Positions 1-9,627 of a stretch of 64,000 nucleotides of DNA are shown piece by piece. The position numbers were made by a program, and so were the translations under genes. The notes below the pieces were generated by a model that was given only the letters and a program-made list of their open reading frames with translations, did not search any database and had not been told where the DNA came from. How positions within the stretch are numbered: position 1 is the first letter of the stretch; each line of letters begins with the position of its first letter. This stretch comes from Isoptericola halotolerans (GTDB taxonomy: Bacteria > Actinomycetota > Actinomycetes > Actinomycetales > Cellulomonadaceae): the NCBI RefSeq assembly GCF_003003075.1, contig NZ_PVTX01000004.1, positions 221,513-285,512 on the forward strand, given 5' to 3'.

Positions 1-470
1 TCGCGCGCCGTGGCGCCCGCGCGCAGGACGATCCGGGGCGCGGCGACGTCGTTGCCCTCGACCGGGCGGACGTCGACCCGCTCGCCGGAGACGAGCAGGT
101 CCGGCTCCCCCAGCACACGGGCCAGCGGCTCGGGCTGGGCGGCGGCCAGCGCGCGCAGACCGTCGCGGTAGCCGTCCAGGTCCGGCTGGGGAGGGTCGAC
201 CGAGCCCGCACCCGTCGCGCCCAGAACCGGGCCGTCGTCGGCCACGTAGCCCGCGCCGTATCCCGGGACCCCCGGGCTCGTGGCGATGACGTCCCGGGCG
301 ATCGCCGAGGCCTGCGCCGTGGCGTGCGCGAGCTGCTCCGCGTGCAGGGCCGCGACCGCGCGCGGCACGGCCGACGTCACCGTGGCGGCGAGCATCGCGA
401 TGACGGCCAGCGCGACGGTCGGCCCCGCGGCCGTGCGCAGGTGGCGGCGGACCAGCAGCAGCAGGCTCAT
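1..470 (-). CDS. FtsX-like ABC permease component, N-terminal part (cut by window edge)
   Basis: Only the first 156 codons are visible; the gene runs off the left edge. The protein starts MSLLLLVRRHLRT, then has a hydrophobic stretch at about residues 13-34 (one membrane helix) and a polar extracytoplasmic region. This is the usual N-terminal layout of MacB/FtsX-type permeases. Its ATG at 468-470 overlaps the TGA of the preceding FtsX-like gene (ATGA junction), so the two are translationally coupled and probably make a heteromeric permease. No matching ATPase is visible in the window; it may lie further left. The family call rests on layout and neighbour rather than on a catalytic motif, so it is moderate. 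Confidence 0.6.
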   Translation of the reverse strand, partial: MSLLLLVRRHLRTAAGPTVALAVIAMLAATVTSAVPRAVAALHAEQLAHATAQASAIARDVIATSPGVPGYGAGYVADDGPVLGATGAGSVDPPQPDLDGYRDGLRALAAAQPEPLARVLGEPDLLVSGERVDVRPVEGNDVAAPRIVLRAGATAR

Positions 471-3331
471 CGCACCTCCGGGCGGTAGGTCTTGTCGCGC
501 GCCTGCGCCGCGACCCGCCCCGCGACGGCGGCGACCACGGCGGCCGTCCCGGCGGCGGCGGCCCCGACCAGCACGGCGGTCAGGCCCGCGTCGACGACCA
601 GGACGGTCGGCGTGGCCCCGACGGAGACGATGCCGAGCGTCGCCCCGGCGAGGCCCGGCACGGTCGCCGCCGCGACGGACCAGCCGGCCAGGACGCCGGC
701 ACCGAGCGCCGTCCCGCCGACCATCGCCGTCTCCAGCGCCCGCCCGGCCGCCTGGGACCGCGGCCCGACGCCGGCGGCGCGCAGCACGACGACCTCGTCG
801 CGGCGCCCCGACAGCCCGGCGACCGCCACCACGGCCATCCCGACGACGGCGAGCGCCGCCGCCCCCGCCGCCGCGAGGGTGAAGGCGAGACGCACCGGCG
901 CGGCCGCGTCCGTGCCCCCACCACCGGAGGTGACGACCTCCACGTCCTGCGGCGCCGGAGCGTGCTCCACGGCCGCGGGCCGGGCGGCGGCGGCGAGCCG
1001 CTCGACCGCCGCCGCGTCGTCGGGCTCCGCCGCGGCCAGCCAGACCTCGGCGGGCCGCGGGAGCTGCGCCGCGGTGCGCAGGAGCGTCGCGTCGAGAGCG
1101 GCGAGGTCCACCAGAGCGGCCTCAGGGACCGGCTGGCCCGGTACCGCCGGCGTCACACCCGCTACCCGGAGCGGCACGGTCGAGCCGGCCGTGGTGATCT
1201 CGAGCGTGTCGCCGACCTGGAGGTCCCACCGCTCCGCGGCCGCCTCGCTGACCACCGCCGGGACCGTCGGCGGGGCAGCCGGCACCGGATCGGTGGCGCC
1301 CGAGCCGGTCGGGCCGTCCGCCACGAGGCGCAGCCGCGACGTCTGCGTCGAGTCCAGCGCCGCGTCCAGCCCGAGCGTGCCGTCCGCCGCCCGCGCGAGC
1401 CCGGCCGACCCGACGGCCGTGGGTGCCCAACGGGAGGCCGACACGTCGAGGGGCACCTCGGTCGACCCCGTGCCGTCTGACACCGTGCCGTCCGGCACCA
1501 TCGCCGCGACCGACACCTCGAGCGTCGCCCGGCGCGGCCCCGAGACCCCCTGGAAGGCGAGGTCCAGGGCCACGAGCCGCGCGCCGGCCGGCACGCCCGC
1601 CGGAAGGTTCGCCGTCAGACCGGCGGTGCTCGACCCCTCGGCCAGCTCGGCCGACCCCGCCTCGACGACGTGGAGGGTCCCGTCGGCGGCGGAGAGCCAG
1701 GCCGACACCTCGACCTCGACCGGCTCCGTGCCCGTCGCCGTCTCCGGTCGCTCGTCGACGTCGCTGCTCACCGCGGCGTCCAGGGCCACGCGCAGCGCCG
1801 TCGCCTCGCCCGGCAGCACCGGTGCGGCCGCGAACGGTGATACCCCACGCAGCGGCGCGGCGAGCACGGCCGCATCGGGGGTGCGCACCACGGCCGCCAC
1901 CTGGTCCGCCGGCAGCGCGGTGAGGCCCACGGCCTCGCCCCGGACGGTCGCGTCGACGACGAGTGCCGGCGCTGCGGCGGCGACCCCGTCGAGCGCCGCC
2001 AGCTCGTCGGCACGGGGCGGCGGGCGTTCGGCGCTCAGCCGGCCGGGCGCCGGCACCGTGACCCGCACGTCGGTGCCCACCTGCTGCGTGATCGCCTCGG
2101 CGCGCGCCCGCTCCGACGTCCCGGCGTAGGCGCCCGCCAGCACCGCCGAGCCCGACGCGAGCACCAGCAGCACGACGCCCACGACGACGACGCGCAGCCG
2201 CCGTGCCACCTGCCGGGCCGCGAGCACCGCCGTCGTGCCCCGACCTCTCGCAGCCAGCGCCGCCCCCAGCCGCGCCGCCGGGCCCAGCAGGGCGAGGACG
2301 ACCAGGCCGAGCGCCGCCAGCAGCAGCGCCGGGGCCGCGGCGGCGAGCGGGTCGGTCCGGACGCCGTCGGGCACGACGACGAGCGGCGACCCGAGGGACC
2401 GCAGGCGCAGCAGACCGGCCGCTCCGACTCCCACCGCCGCGACGACGGTGCCGAGCGCGGCGACCTGCCGCAGGCGTCCCGACCGGTCGGAGGCCTCCCG
2501 CCCGGCGACGGCGCGGGCCTGCGCCGCGACGACGGTCGTCAGGACGGCGACGGCGCTCGCCGCCGTGAGGGCGCCCGTCCACCCGACGCTCGCCGTCGGG
2601 GACGCCCCGCGGGCGAGGAGGACCGCCACCGCGAGCGCGGTACCGGCGCCCGCGGCGAGCACGGCGACGACGCCGGCCTCGACGAGACCCGCCGCGGTCA
2701 GCTGCCGAGGGGCCGCTCCCCGCGCCACGAGGATCTCGACCTCGGGCTGCCGGGTCGCGGCGAGGAGGCGGGCCACCTGCGTCAGCGCCACCAGCGCGGT
2801 GAGGGCGAGCAGCGCCACCGGTACCGCGGCGACCGCACCCGCGTCCCGCTGGGCGGCGTGCACCACGGCGGCACGCTCGCCGAGGTCTCCCTCGACGACG
2901 ACGCCGCGCACCGCCACGCCGTCGGCCTCCCGCAGGACGCTCCGCAGCCCGTCACCGCCGGCGGTGAGCCCGGCCAGGTCTCCCGGCGCGAGCGACCCCA
3001 GGTCCGGGGTGATCACCCAGGTGACGAACGGGGTGTCCGTCCCGTCGGCGGTCTCGGACCGCATGACGTCGAGCGGCGCGTCGCCGAAGAGCTCGGCGAC
3101 CAGGTCACGGACGCGCGCGTCCTGCGTGGCGGCGTCCGGAGCGACGCGCGTGGTCACCGTCAGGCTCGCCGGCTCGGGCGCTGCGAGGGCCGCGCGTGCG
3201 GCGTCCGTCGTGGACGCGGCCACGGCGCCCAGCATCACCCCGCTCGTCGCCGCGACCACGGCGACGAGCAGGGCGACGAGGCTCAGCAGGCCAGGGTGGG
3301 CACCTGCCCGCCGTACCGCGGACCGGAGCAC
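467..3331 (-). CDS. FtsX-like permease, 954 aa
   Basis: A large membrane protein with an N-terminal helix (about residues 15-38), a soluble loop, a helix cluster at about 165-290, further helices near 300-410, a long extracytoplasmic domain (about 420-810) and a C-terminal helix trio (about 820-940). This matches the double-FtsX layout of ABC exporters that move lipoproteins, peptides or drugs, or that act as mechanotransmitters. The GTG start at 3329-3331 lies 3 nt after the stop of the fused peptide-transporter ATPase, so it probably shares that transcript. It has no Walker motifs and needs an ATPase supplied by another gene. The substrate is unknown. The composition is extremely rich in Ala, Val and Leu. 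Confidence 0.75.
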   Translation of the reverse strand: MLRSAVRRAGAHPGLLSLVALLVAVVAATSGVMLGAVAASTTDAARAALAAPEPASLTVTTRVAPDAATQDARVRDLVAELFGDAPLDVMRSETADGTDTPFVTWVITPDLGSLAPGDLAGLTAGGDGLRSVLREADGVAVRGVVVEGDLGERAAVVHAAQRDAGAVAAVPVALLALTALVALTQVARLLAATRQPEVEILVARGAAPRQLTAAGLVEAGVVAVLAAGAGTALAVAVLLARGASPTASVGWTGALTAASAVAVLTTVVAAQARAVAGREASDRSGRLRQVAALGTVVAAVGVGAAGLLRLRSLGSPLVVVPDGVRTDPLAAAAPALLLAALGLVVLALLGPAARLGAALAARGRGTTAVLAARQVARRLRVVVVGVVLLVLASGSAVLAGAYAGTSERARAEAITQQVGTDVRVTVPAPGRLSAERPPPRADELAALDGVAAAAPALVVDATVRGEAVGLTALPADQVAAVVRTPDAAVLAAPLRGVSPFAAAPVLPGEATALRVALDAAVSSDVDERPETATGTEPVEVEVSAWLSAADGTLHVVEAGSAELAEGSSTAGLTANLPAGVPAGARLVALDLAFQGVSGPRRATLEVSVAAMVPDGTVSDGTGSTEVPLDVSASRWAPTAVGSAGLARAADGTLGLDAALDSTQTSRLRLVADGPTGSGATDPVPAAPPTVPAVVSEAAAERWDLQVGDTLEITTAGSTVPLRVAGVTPAVPGQPVPEAALVDLAALDATLLRTAAQLPRPAEVWLAAAEPDDAAAVERLAAAARPAAVEHAPAPQDVEVVTSGGGGTDAAAPVRLAFTLAAAGAAALAVVGMAVVAVAGLSGRRDEVVVLRAAGVGPRSQAAGRALETAMVGGTALGAGVLAGWSVAAATVPGLAGATLGIVSVGATPTVLVVDAGLTAVLVGAAAAGTAAVVAAVAGRVAAQARDKTYRPEVR

Positions 3332-3334
3332 CTG

Positions 3335-5158
3335 TCAGCCGCCGTGGAACGCCCCGCCCAGCGGGTTTCCACCCTCGGCGCCGGGTGTCTTCCGCCGCGC
3401 GGGCCGGTCGTCCCGGGACGTCGGGTCGATGCGCAGCTCGACGACCTCGTCGCCGAGCTCGGCCAGGAGCCGGTGCCGGTCCTCGCGCCGCTGCTGCTGC
3501 TCGAGCGGGTCGGGCACGGGTGCCGCCGCGAGCAGCCGCTTCGTGTAGTCCTCGCGAGGGTGGCGCAGCACCGCGTCGCGGTCGCCCTGCTCCACGATCC
3601 GGCCGTCCTGCAGCACGACCACCTTGTGGGCCAGGAGGTCGATGACCGCCAGGTCGTGACTGACGAACAGGCAGGCGAACCCGAACTGCTGCTGCAACGA
3701 CGTGAACAGCTCCAGCACCGAGGCCTGCACGGAGACGTCGAGCGCCGACGTCGGCTCGTCCGCCACCAGGAGATCCGGCTCCAGGGTGAGCGCCCGAGCG
3801 ATGGAGACGCGCTGGCGCTGACCGCCGGAGAGCTCGTGCGGGTAGCGGTTGTAGCACGCCCGCGGCAGCTCGACGGCGTCGAGCAGGTCCATCACCCGCT
3901 GCTGGCGGGAGGCGGCGTCCCCCACCTGGTGCACCACGAGCGGCTCGGCGATCGCCTCGCCCACCGGGAAGCGCGGGTTGATCGAGGCGGCCGGGTCCTG
4001 GAAGACCACACCGATGCGACGGCGCAGGTCCTTGAGCTGCTTCTTGCTGAGCGCGCCGAAGTCCTCGCCGAGGATGCGCACGCTGCCCGAGCGGGCCGGG
4101 ATGAGGCCCAGCGCGCACTTGCCGATCGTGGACTTGCCCGAGCCGGACTCCCCCACCAGTCCCACGATCTCCCCCTGACCGACGGTGAAGGAGACGTCGT
4201 CGACGGCGCGGAACGCCGGCTTGCCGAGCCGGTGGTACTCGATGACCAGGTTGTCGAGGGCGAGCGCCGGCGCCGGACGGCGCTGCTCCTCGCCACCGGC
4301 CACCGCGACGTCGGCCTGCCCGGTCCCCTCGCCCAGGTGGGGCACCGCGCCGAGCAGCCGCTTCGTGTACTCGTGCTGCGGGTCCGTCAGGACCTGCTCG
4401 GCGGTCCCCGTCTCCACGAGGTCCCCCTTCAGCATGACCGCGACGCGGTCCGCCATGTCCGCCACCACACCCATGTTGTGGGTGATGAGCAGGATGCCGG
4501 TGTCGAGCTTGTCCTTCAGGGACCGCAGCAGGTCGAGGATGTCCGCCTGCACCGTGACGTCGAGCGCCGTGGTGGGCTCGTCGGCGACGATCACCTTGGG
4601 GTCGCACGAGATCGCCATCGCGATGACGACGCGCTGGCGCTGCCCGCCCGAGAGCTCGTGGGGGTACTGCTTGAGCCGGCGCTCCGCCTCGGGGATGCCG
4701 ACCATGTCGAGGAGCTCGGCCGCCCGGGCCGTCGCCTGCCTGCCGTAGGCGATGCCGTGCAGCTGGAGCGCCTCGGTGAGCTGGTCGCCGATGGTCAGCA
4801 CCGGGTTGAGCGCCGTCATCGGCTCCTGGAAGACCATGGCGATGTCGTTGCCGCGCATCTTGCGCAGCCCCGCCTGGTCGAGGTCTCCCACGATCTTGTC
4901 GCCGACCCGCACGGTGCCGGAGACCCGGGCGTTGGACGGGAGCAGGCCGAGCGCCGTCGTGGAGGTCACCGACTTGCCGGAGCCGGACTCGCCCACCAGG
5001 GCGACCACCTCACCGGGGTGGACCTCGAGGGAGACGCCCTTGACGGCGCGCACGTCGCCGAACTCGGTGCCGAAGGTGACCTCGAGGTCGGTGAACGACA
5101 GGACGGCGTCGCCGGTCGAGGTGGCGTCGGACGAGGAGGTGATGTCGAGGGTGGTCAT
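3335..5158 (-). CDS. Dipeptide/oligopeptide ABC transporter ATPase, fused DppD-DppF type
   Basis: A 607-residue cytoplasmic ATPase with two complete nucleotide-binding domains in one chain. The first Walker A (GESGSGKS) is at about 56-63 with signature LSGGQRQR at about 169; the second Walker A (GESGSGKS) is at about 336-343, followed by another LSGGQRQR and ADEPTSALD. Each half carries the C-terminal oligopeptide-transporter extension. In Dpp/Opp systems two separate subunits do this job; the fusion is common in actinobacteria. Its ATG overlaps the DppC-like stop by one base (TGATG), so it is part of the peptide-uptake operon with the binding protein and both permeases. The substrate (di- or oligopeptide, or nickel) cannot be fixed from sequence. 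Confidence 0.92.
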   Translation of the reverse strand: MTTLDITSSSDATSTGDAVLSFTDLEVTFGTEFGDVRAVKGVSLEVHPGEVVALVGESGSGKSVTSTTALGLLPSNARVSGTVRVGDKIVGDLDQAGLRKMRGNDIAMVFQEPMTALNPVLTIGDQLTEALQLHGIAYGRQATARAAELLDMVGIPEAERRLKQYPHELSGGQRQRVVIAMAISCDPKVIVADEPTTALDVTVQADILDLLRSLKDKLDTGILLITHNMGVVADMADRVAVMLKGDLVETGTAEQVLTDPQHEYTKRLLGAVPHLGEGTGQADVAVAGGEEQRRPAPALALDNLVIEYHRLGKPAFRAVDDVSFTVGQGEIVGLVGESGSGKSTIGKCALGLIPARSGSVRILGEDFGALSKKQLKDLRRRIGVVFQDPAASINPRFPVGEAIAEPLVVHQVGDAASRQQRVMDLLDAVELPRACYNRYPHELSGGQRQRVSIARALTLEPDLLVADEPTSALDVSVQASVLELFTSLQQQFGFACLFVSHDLAVIDLLAHKVVVLQDGRIVEQGDRDAVLRHPREDYTKRLLAAAPVPDPLEQQQRREDRHRLLAELGDEVVELRIDPTSRDDRPARRKTPGAEGGNPLGGAFHGG

Positions 5159-6066
5159 CAGGCCTTGGTCCTGTTCTGGCGGGGGTCGAACGCGTCGCGC
5201 AGACCGTCACCGATGAAGTTCACGCTCAGGGCGATGGCGAGGATCATCAGACCCGGCCACCAGAAGAGCCACGGACGCGTGGTGAACGCCGTCTGGTACT
5301 GGGAGATGAGCAGGCCCAGCGACGTGTCGGGCGCCTGCACACCGAAGCCGAGGAAGCTCAGCGAGGTCTCGAGCAGGATCGCCGCCGAGATCGCCAGCGT
5401 GGCCGAGACGATGATCGTCCCGACGGCGTTGGGCAGCACGTGCTTGAAGATGATGCGCTGCGCCCCGGTGCCCACCGCGGTCGCCGCCACGACGAAGTCC
5501 CGCTCGCGCAACGACAGCACCTCGCCGCGCACGAGCCGGGCGAGGCCGGTCCACGTCACGATCCCGAGCATGAGGGTGAGCCCCCAGATGCCCCACGGGC
5601 TCGCGATCTTGCCGAGCACCGCCGCGAGGACGAGCAGCGGGATGACGATGAGCAGGTCGGTCAGGCGCATCAGCGCCGCCTCGACCCAGCCGCGGTAGTA
5701 GCCCGCGAAGGCACCCACCACGGTGCCGATCACCGTCGAGATCAGTCCGACGCCCAGGGCGATGATGACCGACTTCTGGGTGCCGAGCATCACGAGGGCG
5801 AAGTAGTCCTTGCCGATCGTGTCCTGCCCGAACGGGTGCTCCCAGGTGGGCGCGCCCGTGCCGATCTTCTCGTACTGGGAGACCGGGTCCTTGTCCCACC
5901 AGCCCGGGATCGGACCGATCCCGAGGGAGGTGAAGGCCACGATGATGACGACGGCCAGGACGACCATCGCGACGATCGCGCCCCGGTGACGGAAGAAGCG
6001 TCGCCGGACGAGCTGGCCCTGGCTGTACGACTTCTCCTCGGTGGTGACGGTCTCGGCGTCAGTCAT
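5158..6066 (-). CDS. Peptide ABC transporter permease, DppC/OppC family
   Basis: A 302-residue inner-membrane permease of normal family length. It has an OppC-type N-terminal helix (about residues 30-52), a periplasmic loop and five further helices. The EAA loop is visible as the segment after ERDFVVAATAVGTGAQRIIFKH, where the permease contacts the ATPase. The ATG at 6064-6066 is 45 bp downstream of the DppB-like stop. It pairs with the DppB-like protein to form the translocation pore of the peptide importer. Confidence 0.92.
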   Translation of the reverse strand: MTDAETVTTEEKSYSQGQLVRRRFFRHRGAIVAMVVLAVVIIVAFTSLGIGPIPGWWDKDPVSQYEKIGTGAPTWEHPFGQDTIGKDYFALVMLGTQKSVIIALGVGLISTVIGTVVGAFAGYYRGWVEAALMRLTDLLIVIPLLVLAAVLGKIASPWGIWGLTLMLGIVTWTGLARLVRGEVLSLRERDFVVAATAVGTGAQRIIFKHVLPNAVGTIIVSATLAISAAILLETSLSFLGFGVQAPDTSLGLLISQYQTAFTTRPWLFWWPGLMILAIALSVNFIGDGLRDAFDPRQNRTKA

Positions 6067-6111
6067 GGCTCGCTCCGATGAGGTGGTGCAGACGGGATCC
6101 GGTCATGGCGC

Positions 6112-7632
6112 TCACCGCCGGATCCGTGGGTCGAGGAAGGCGTAGGCGATGTCCGCCAGCATGTTCATCACGATGGCGGCGATCCCCGTGACGAGGAAGA
6201 ACGCCATGACGGGTGCCGGGTCGACGGCGTTGAGGGCGTCGATGAACAAGGCACCCATGCCCTTCCAGCCGAAGACCCGTTCGGTGATCACCGCACCGCC
6301 GATGAGGTTCGCGAAGTCGAACGCGACGATCGTGGTGATGGGGATGAGCGCGTTGCGGAAGGCGTGCTTGGTGATGACCGCCCGCTCGCTCAGGCCCTTC
6401 GAGCGGGCGGTACGGACGTAGTCCTGGTTCATCGTCTCGAGCATCGAGGACCGCGTGTAGCGGGAGTACGAGGCGACCGAGACCAGCGTGAGCAGCACGG
6501 TCGGCAGGACGAGCTGCATCCCCGTGTCCAGCACCGACTCCCAGAAGTCACCCGTGAAGTTGGGCGTCTGCGAGCCGATCGTCGAGATCGGCCGCGGCTT
6601 GAGCTCCAGGAAGCTCGACCAGTTCGCGACGAGGATGTCGAAGACGACGACCAGCGAGGTCAGGATGCCGGTGATCGCCGACACGAGCATCGCCTGCTTG
6701 CGCGCGTAGCCGCCCCAGGCCGCACCGACGCCGAGCGAGACCGCCACGGCGAGCACGAAGAGACCGATGAGCACCCACCACGACGACGGCGCCAGCAGCA
6801 GGTTCGCGAACAGCAGGTAGCTGACGGTCCCGACGACGGCGGTGGTGACGGCCCCGTACAGCACCCTGCGGTTGCCCAGCCCGGCCACGATCGCCGTGGT
6901 GAGCACCGCCGCCCCGAGAGAGGTGAGCAGCACCATCGCGAGCCCGAAGGTCGGGTTGCGGTACCACTCGAGGACGTTGAGCACGTAGAGCACGACGGCG
7001 ACGAACGCGAACGTGGCGCCCGCGGTGTACAGCTTGCGTCGCCAGCTGCCCCCGAGCACGGCCGCGACGACGACTCCGACGATCAGGGCGATGAGCAGCA
7101 CCATCGGTGGCTCCATGTCGCCGCTGGCGATCCAGTCGTTGAACCGGATCGCGCCGTACTCCTTCAGCAGCACCGCCGCCCAGAAGACCGGCAGCGAGAA
7201 GAAGAGGAAGGCGAGGAACGTCACGGTGTAGTCGAAGCCCGAGTACTGCCGGATCGCGGTCAGGATGCCGAGCGCGACACCGATCACGATGGCGAGCAGC
7301 GTGGCGAGCGTGACGAGGCGCAGGGTCGACCCGGCGGCGAGGCTCGTCAGCTCCAGCACGTCGGACCCGTTGATGTTGGTGCCCAGGTCGCACGACCCGG
7401 TGAAGCATCCACCGACACCCTGGAGCCAGTCCCAGTAGCGCTGGTACCAGGGCTGGTCGAGGTTCATGAGGTCGATGCGCGCCTGCATGAGCTGCGCGGC
7501 GTTGTCCGCGTTCGACTCGCGAAGGTCTTTCAGCGGGTCGCCCGAGATCGTCACGAGCCAGTAGATGAGGACCGACGCCAGCCAGAGGATGAAGACCGAG
7601 ATGCCGAGCCGTCGGAGGATGAACTTGAGCAC
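6112..7632 (-). CDS. Peptide ABC transporter permease, DppB/OppB family, with a large membrane insertion
   Basis: A 506-residue permease; DppB proteins are usually about 310-340 residues. The N-terminal helix (about 8-30) and the C-terminal EAA region (near 405-425, DYVRTARSKGLSERAV) are typical. Between about residues 175 and 340 there is an extra segment with five or six predicted membrane helices that is absent from E. coli DppB. Expanded versions of this kind are known in actinobacterial peptide transporters; the function of the insert is not known to me. The GTG start at 7630-7632 is preceded by AAGGGG. The gene lies 168 bp downstream of the binding protein, beyond two hairpins that probably lower its expression relative to that gene. 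Confidence 0.88.
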   Translation of the reverse strand: MLKFILRRLGISVFILWLASVLIYWLVTISGDPLKDLRESNADNAAQLMQARIDLMNLDQPWYQRYWDWLQGVGGCFTGSCDLGTNINGSDVLELTSLAAGSTLRLVTLATLLAIVIGVALGILTAIRQYSGFDYTVTFLAFLFFSLPVFWAAVLLKEYGAIRFNDWIASGDMEPPMVLLIALIVGVVVAAVLGGSWRRKLYTAGATFAFVAVVLYVLNVLEWYRNPTFGLAMVLLTSLGAAVLTTAIVAGLGNRRVLYGAVTTAVVGTVSYLLFANLLLAPSSWWVLIGLFVLAVAVSLGVGAAWGGYARKQAMLVSAITGILTSLVVVFDILVANWSSFLELKPRPISTIGSQTPNFTGDFWESVLDTGMQLVLPTVLLTLVSVASYSRYTRSSMLETMNQDYVRTARSKGLSERAVITKHAFRNALIPITTIVAFDFANLIGGAVITERVFGWKGMGALFIDALNAVDPAPVMAFFLVTGIAAIVMNMLADIAYAFLDPRIRR

Positions 7633-7698
7633 GGTGTGCCCCTTCGGGGGCGGCAGGGAGTCTGCCGCCGGTCAGATCGGTGGGACGGAGAGGTCACG

Positions 7699-7784
7699 CG
7701 GCACAGGACCTTGTGCCGTCGCCCGGGACACGGAGCCCTGGCGACAACACCGTGGGGCAGGGAGTCGTGCTCCCTGCCCCACGG
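7699..7784 (-). terminator. Twin hairpins between binding-protein and permease genes
   Basis: The larger hairpin has a perfect 14-bp stem (7750-7763 with 7771-7784) and a 7-nt loop. A smaller 7-bp stem lies at 7699-7705 / 7712-7718. Neither has a U tract. Hairpins here typically stabilise the binding-protein mRNA or partly terminate it, so that more binding protein than permease is made. Confidence 0.65.
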
Positions 7785-7800
7785 CTGGTGCATCAGGTCG

Positions 7801-9627
7801 TCAGGAAGCGCGAGCCCACTGCTCGCTGTTCCACACGATGCCCGACTGCGCGGCGGTGTCGCGCACGTTCTCCAGGTCGGAGCTGTACGCGCCGACCCCC
7901 GGGTGAGCGAACAGCGGGATGCCGAACAGGGTGTCCCACAGCTGCTTCTCGATCACCTTGGTCTGCTCCAGGTGCACCGACTCGTCCGCGGTCGAGGCCA
8001 GGGTGTCCCAGGCCTCGTCGACGACCTCGTCGGAGTAGCCGCCGTAGTTCTGCGGCTGGTCCGTCGCGTAGATGTTCTGGCCCGAGGCCTTCTGGCCCGA
8101 GCCGGCCCACGCGAACAGCGCGACCTCGTAGTCACCGTTGGGCAGGTCCTTGTCGAAGAACTCCGGCGAGCCGGTGTCGACGATGTTGAAGCCCACCTGG
8201 TCGCAGGACGCCTTGATCGAGGCGATCTCGTCGGCGCGGCGCGGGTTGGGCGCCGAGTAGCCGATGCGGACCTCGGTGCCCTCCTCGAGGCCGGCGGCCT
8301 CGAACTTCTCCGCGGCCATCTCCAGGTCGACCTCGTCGTAGCGGCCGTCGTAGGAGGCCGAGACGACGTCCTCGTAGCTGTCCTGGAACGGGAACACCTC
8401 ACGGGCGTTCATCACCACGGCGGTGTCGTCGATCGGCTTGATCAGGTCGTCGACGATCTTCTGGCGGGGCACGCAGTAGGCGAACGCCTCACGCGCCTCG
8501 AGGCTGTCGGAGAAGACGCCGTTGTTGAAGTTGAAGTCGAGGTGCTCCCACGTCAGCGTCTGACCGGTCGTGACGGTGACGGCCTCGCCGAGCTGCTCGA
8601 GCTGGGCCACCGTGTCGACCGTGGCCTGCGGCTCGATGACGTCGAGGTCGCCGTTCTGCAGCGCCTGGACGTGCGTGTCCGCCGCGGCGAAGCGGAAGGT
8701 GAGCTCCTTGGTCGCCGCCGGGGTGCCCCAGTAGCTGTCGTTCGCCGTCAGGGTGATGGACTGACCGGGGACCCAGCCGTCCTCCTTGAAGGTGTAGGGG
8801 CCCGACGACGGCACGAGGGCCAGGTCCGGCAGCTCGCCCGGGTCGGAGAGCCAGCCCGTGTTCCAGAACTCGGCAGCCTGCTCGAGGATCTCCATGTCGA
8901 GGTCCTGGATCGCGGTGACGAGCTCCTCGGTGGTGATGCCGATCTCCTCGGCGACCACGTGGGCCGGCAGCGGCGCGCTGACGAGGATCTCCCAGTCGGC
9001 GTAGATGCGCTCGTAGTCGTACTGGAACATCTTGGCGTCCGCGGAGTCGGCCTGCGGGCCCTCGGGCACGTAGTCACCGAGCGTCATGCCGGAGACGTGG
9101 TTGAACAGCGGCGTCTCGCTCGCGTCCTCGGTGACGGCGCCGTCGGCGGTGATCGCCTGCGTGGCCCAGTCGAGCAGGAAGTCCGCGTACGTGATCGGGG
9201 TGCCGTCGGACCAGACTGCGTCGTCCGCGAGGGTGTACTGCACCTGCAGCGGGTCCTCGGAGATGGCCTCGTAGGTGCCGAAGGTCTCGTCGTGGCAGAT
9301 GGTGCCGTCGACGCCGAAGTACCAGAACGCGCCCTGCATGCGCTCGGTGACGGCACTGTTGTACGTCGAGTACGTCTCGGGCGTGAGGGTGTTGTAGCCG
9401 AGGAACTCGTCCTCGCCCACGGAGTACTTGACCTCGCCCTCGGCCGTCTCCGTGGTGCCGGTGTCGACCTTGCACGGGTCGCTGATCTGCTCCGCGTCCA
9501 TCGACTCTTCCGCCATCGACTCTTCCGACTGCGGTTCGTCGTCGGCTGCCGGGCTGGAGCACGCCGAGAGCAGCAGGGCGCCCGCGGCGACGGCCGCGAC
9601 GGCTGCGCTTGCTCGCCTGATCTTCAC
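7801..9627 (-). CDS. Peptide ABC transporter substrate-binding lipoprotein (SBP family 5)
   Basis: A 608-residue extracytoplasmic lipoprotein. The GTG at 9625-9627 was chosen because a strong GAGGAGG sits just upstream and because the protein then begins VKIRRASAA with a clean signal peptide ending in lipobox LSAC (Cys23). Upstream in-frame codons would add 33 residues before the signal. The mature chain has the SBP family 5 pattern (VPSSGPYTFKEDGWVPGQSI, then NDSYWG). It delivers peptides to the DppB/DppC-like permease pair encoded downstream. An acidic Glu/Asp/Ser-rich linker follows the lipidated Cys. It is the first gene of the operon, so the promoter must lie in 9628-9940. Confidence 0.93.
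   Translation of the reverse strand: MKIRRASAAVAAVAAGALLLSACSSPAADDEPQSEESMAEESMDAEQISDPCKVDTGTTETAEGEVKYSVGEDEFLGYNTLTPETYSTYNSAVTERMQGAFWYFGVDGTICHDETFGTYEAISEDPLQVQYTLADDAVWSDGTPITYADFLLDWATQAITADGAVTEDASETPLFNHVSGMTLGDYVPEGPQADSADAKMFQYDYERIYADWEILVSAPLPAHVVAEEIGITTEELVTAIQDLDMEILEQAAEFWNTGWLSDPGELPDLALVPSSGPYTFKEDGWVPGQSITLTANDSYWGTPAATKELTFRFAAADTHVQALQNGDLDVIEPQATVDTVAQLEQLGEAVTVTTGQTLTWEHLDFNFNNGVFSDSLEAREAFAYCVPRQKIVDDLIKPIDDTAVVMNAREVFPFQDSYEDVVSASYDGRYDEVDLEMAAEKFEAAGLEEGTEVRIGYSAPNPRRADEIASIKASCDQVGFNIVDTGSPEFFDKDLPNGDYEVALFAWAGSGQKASGQNIYATDQPQNYGGYSDEVVDEAWDTLASTADESVHLEQTKVIEKQLWDTLFGIPLFAHPGVGAYSSDLENVRDTAAQSGIVWNSEQWARAS

Noticed and set aside
2858..5698. A 946-codon plus-strand frame opposite the peptide-transporter ATPase
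   Set aside because: Shadow of the dual ABC ATPase; no family features and biased composition.
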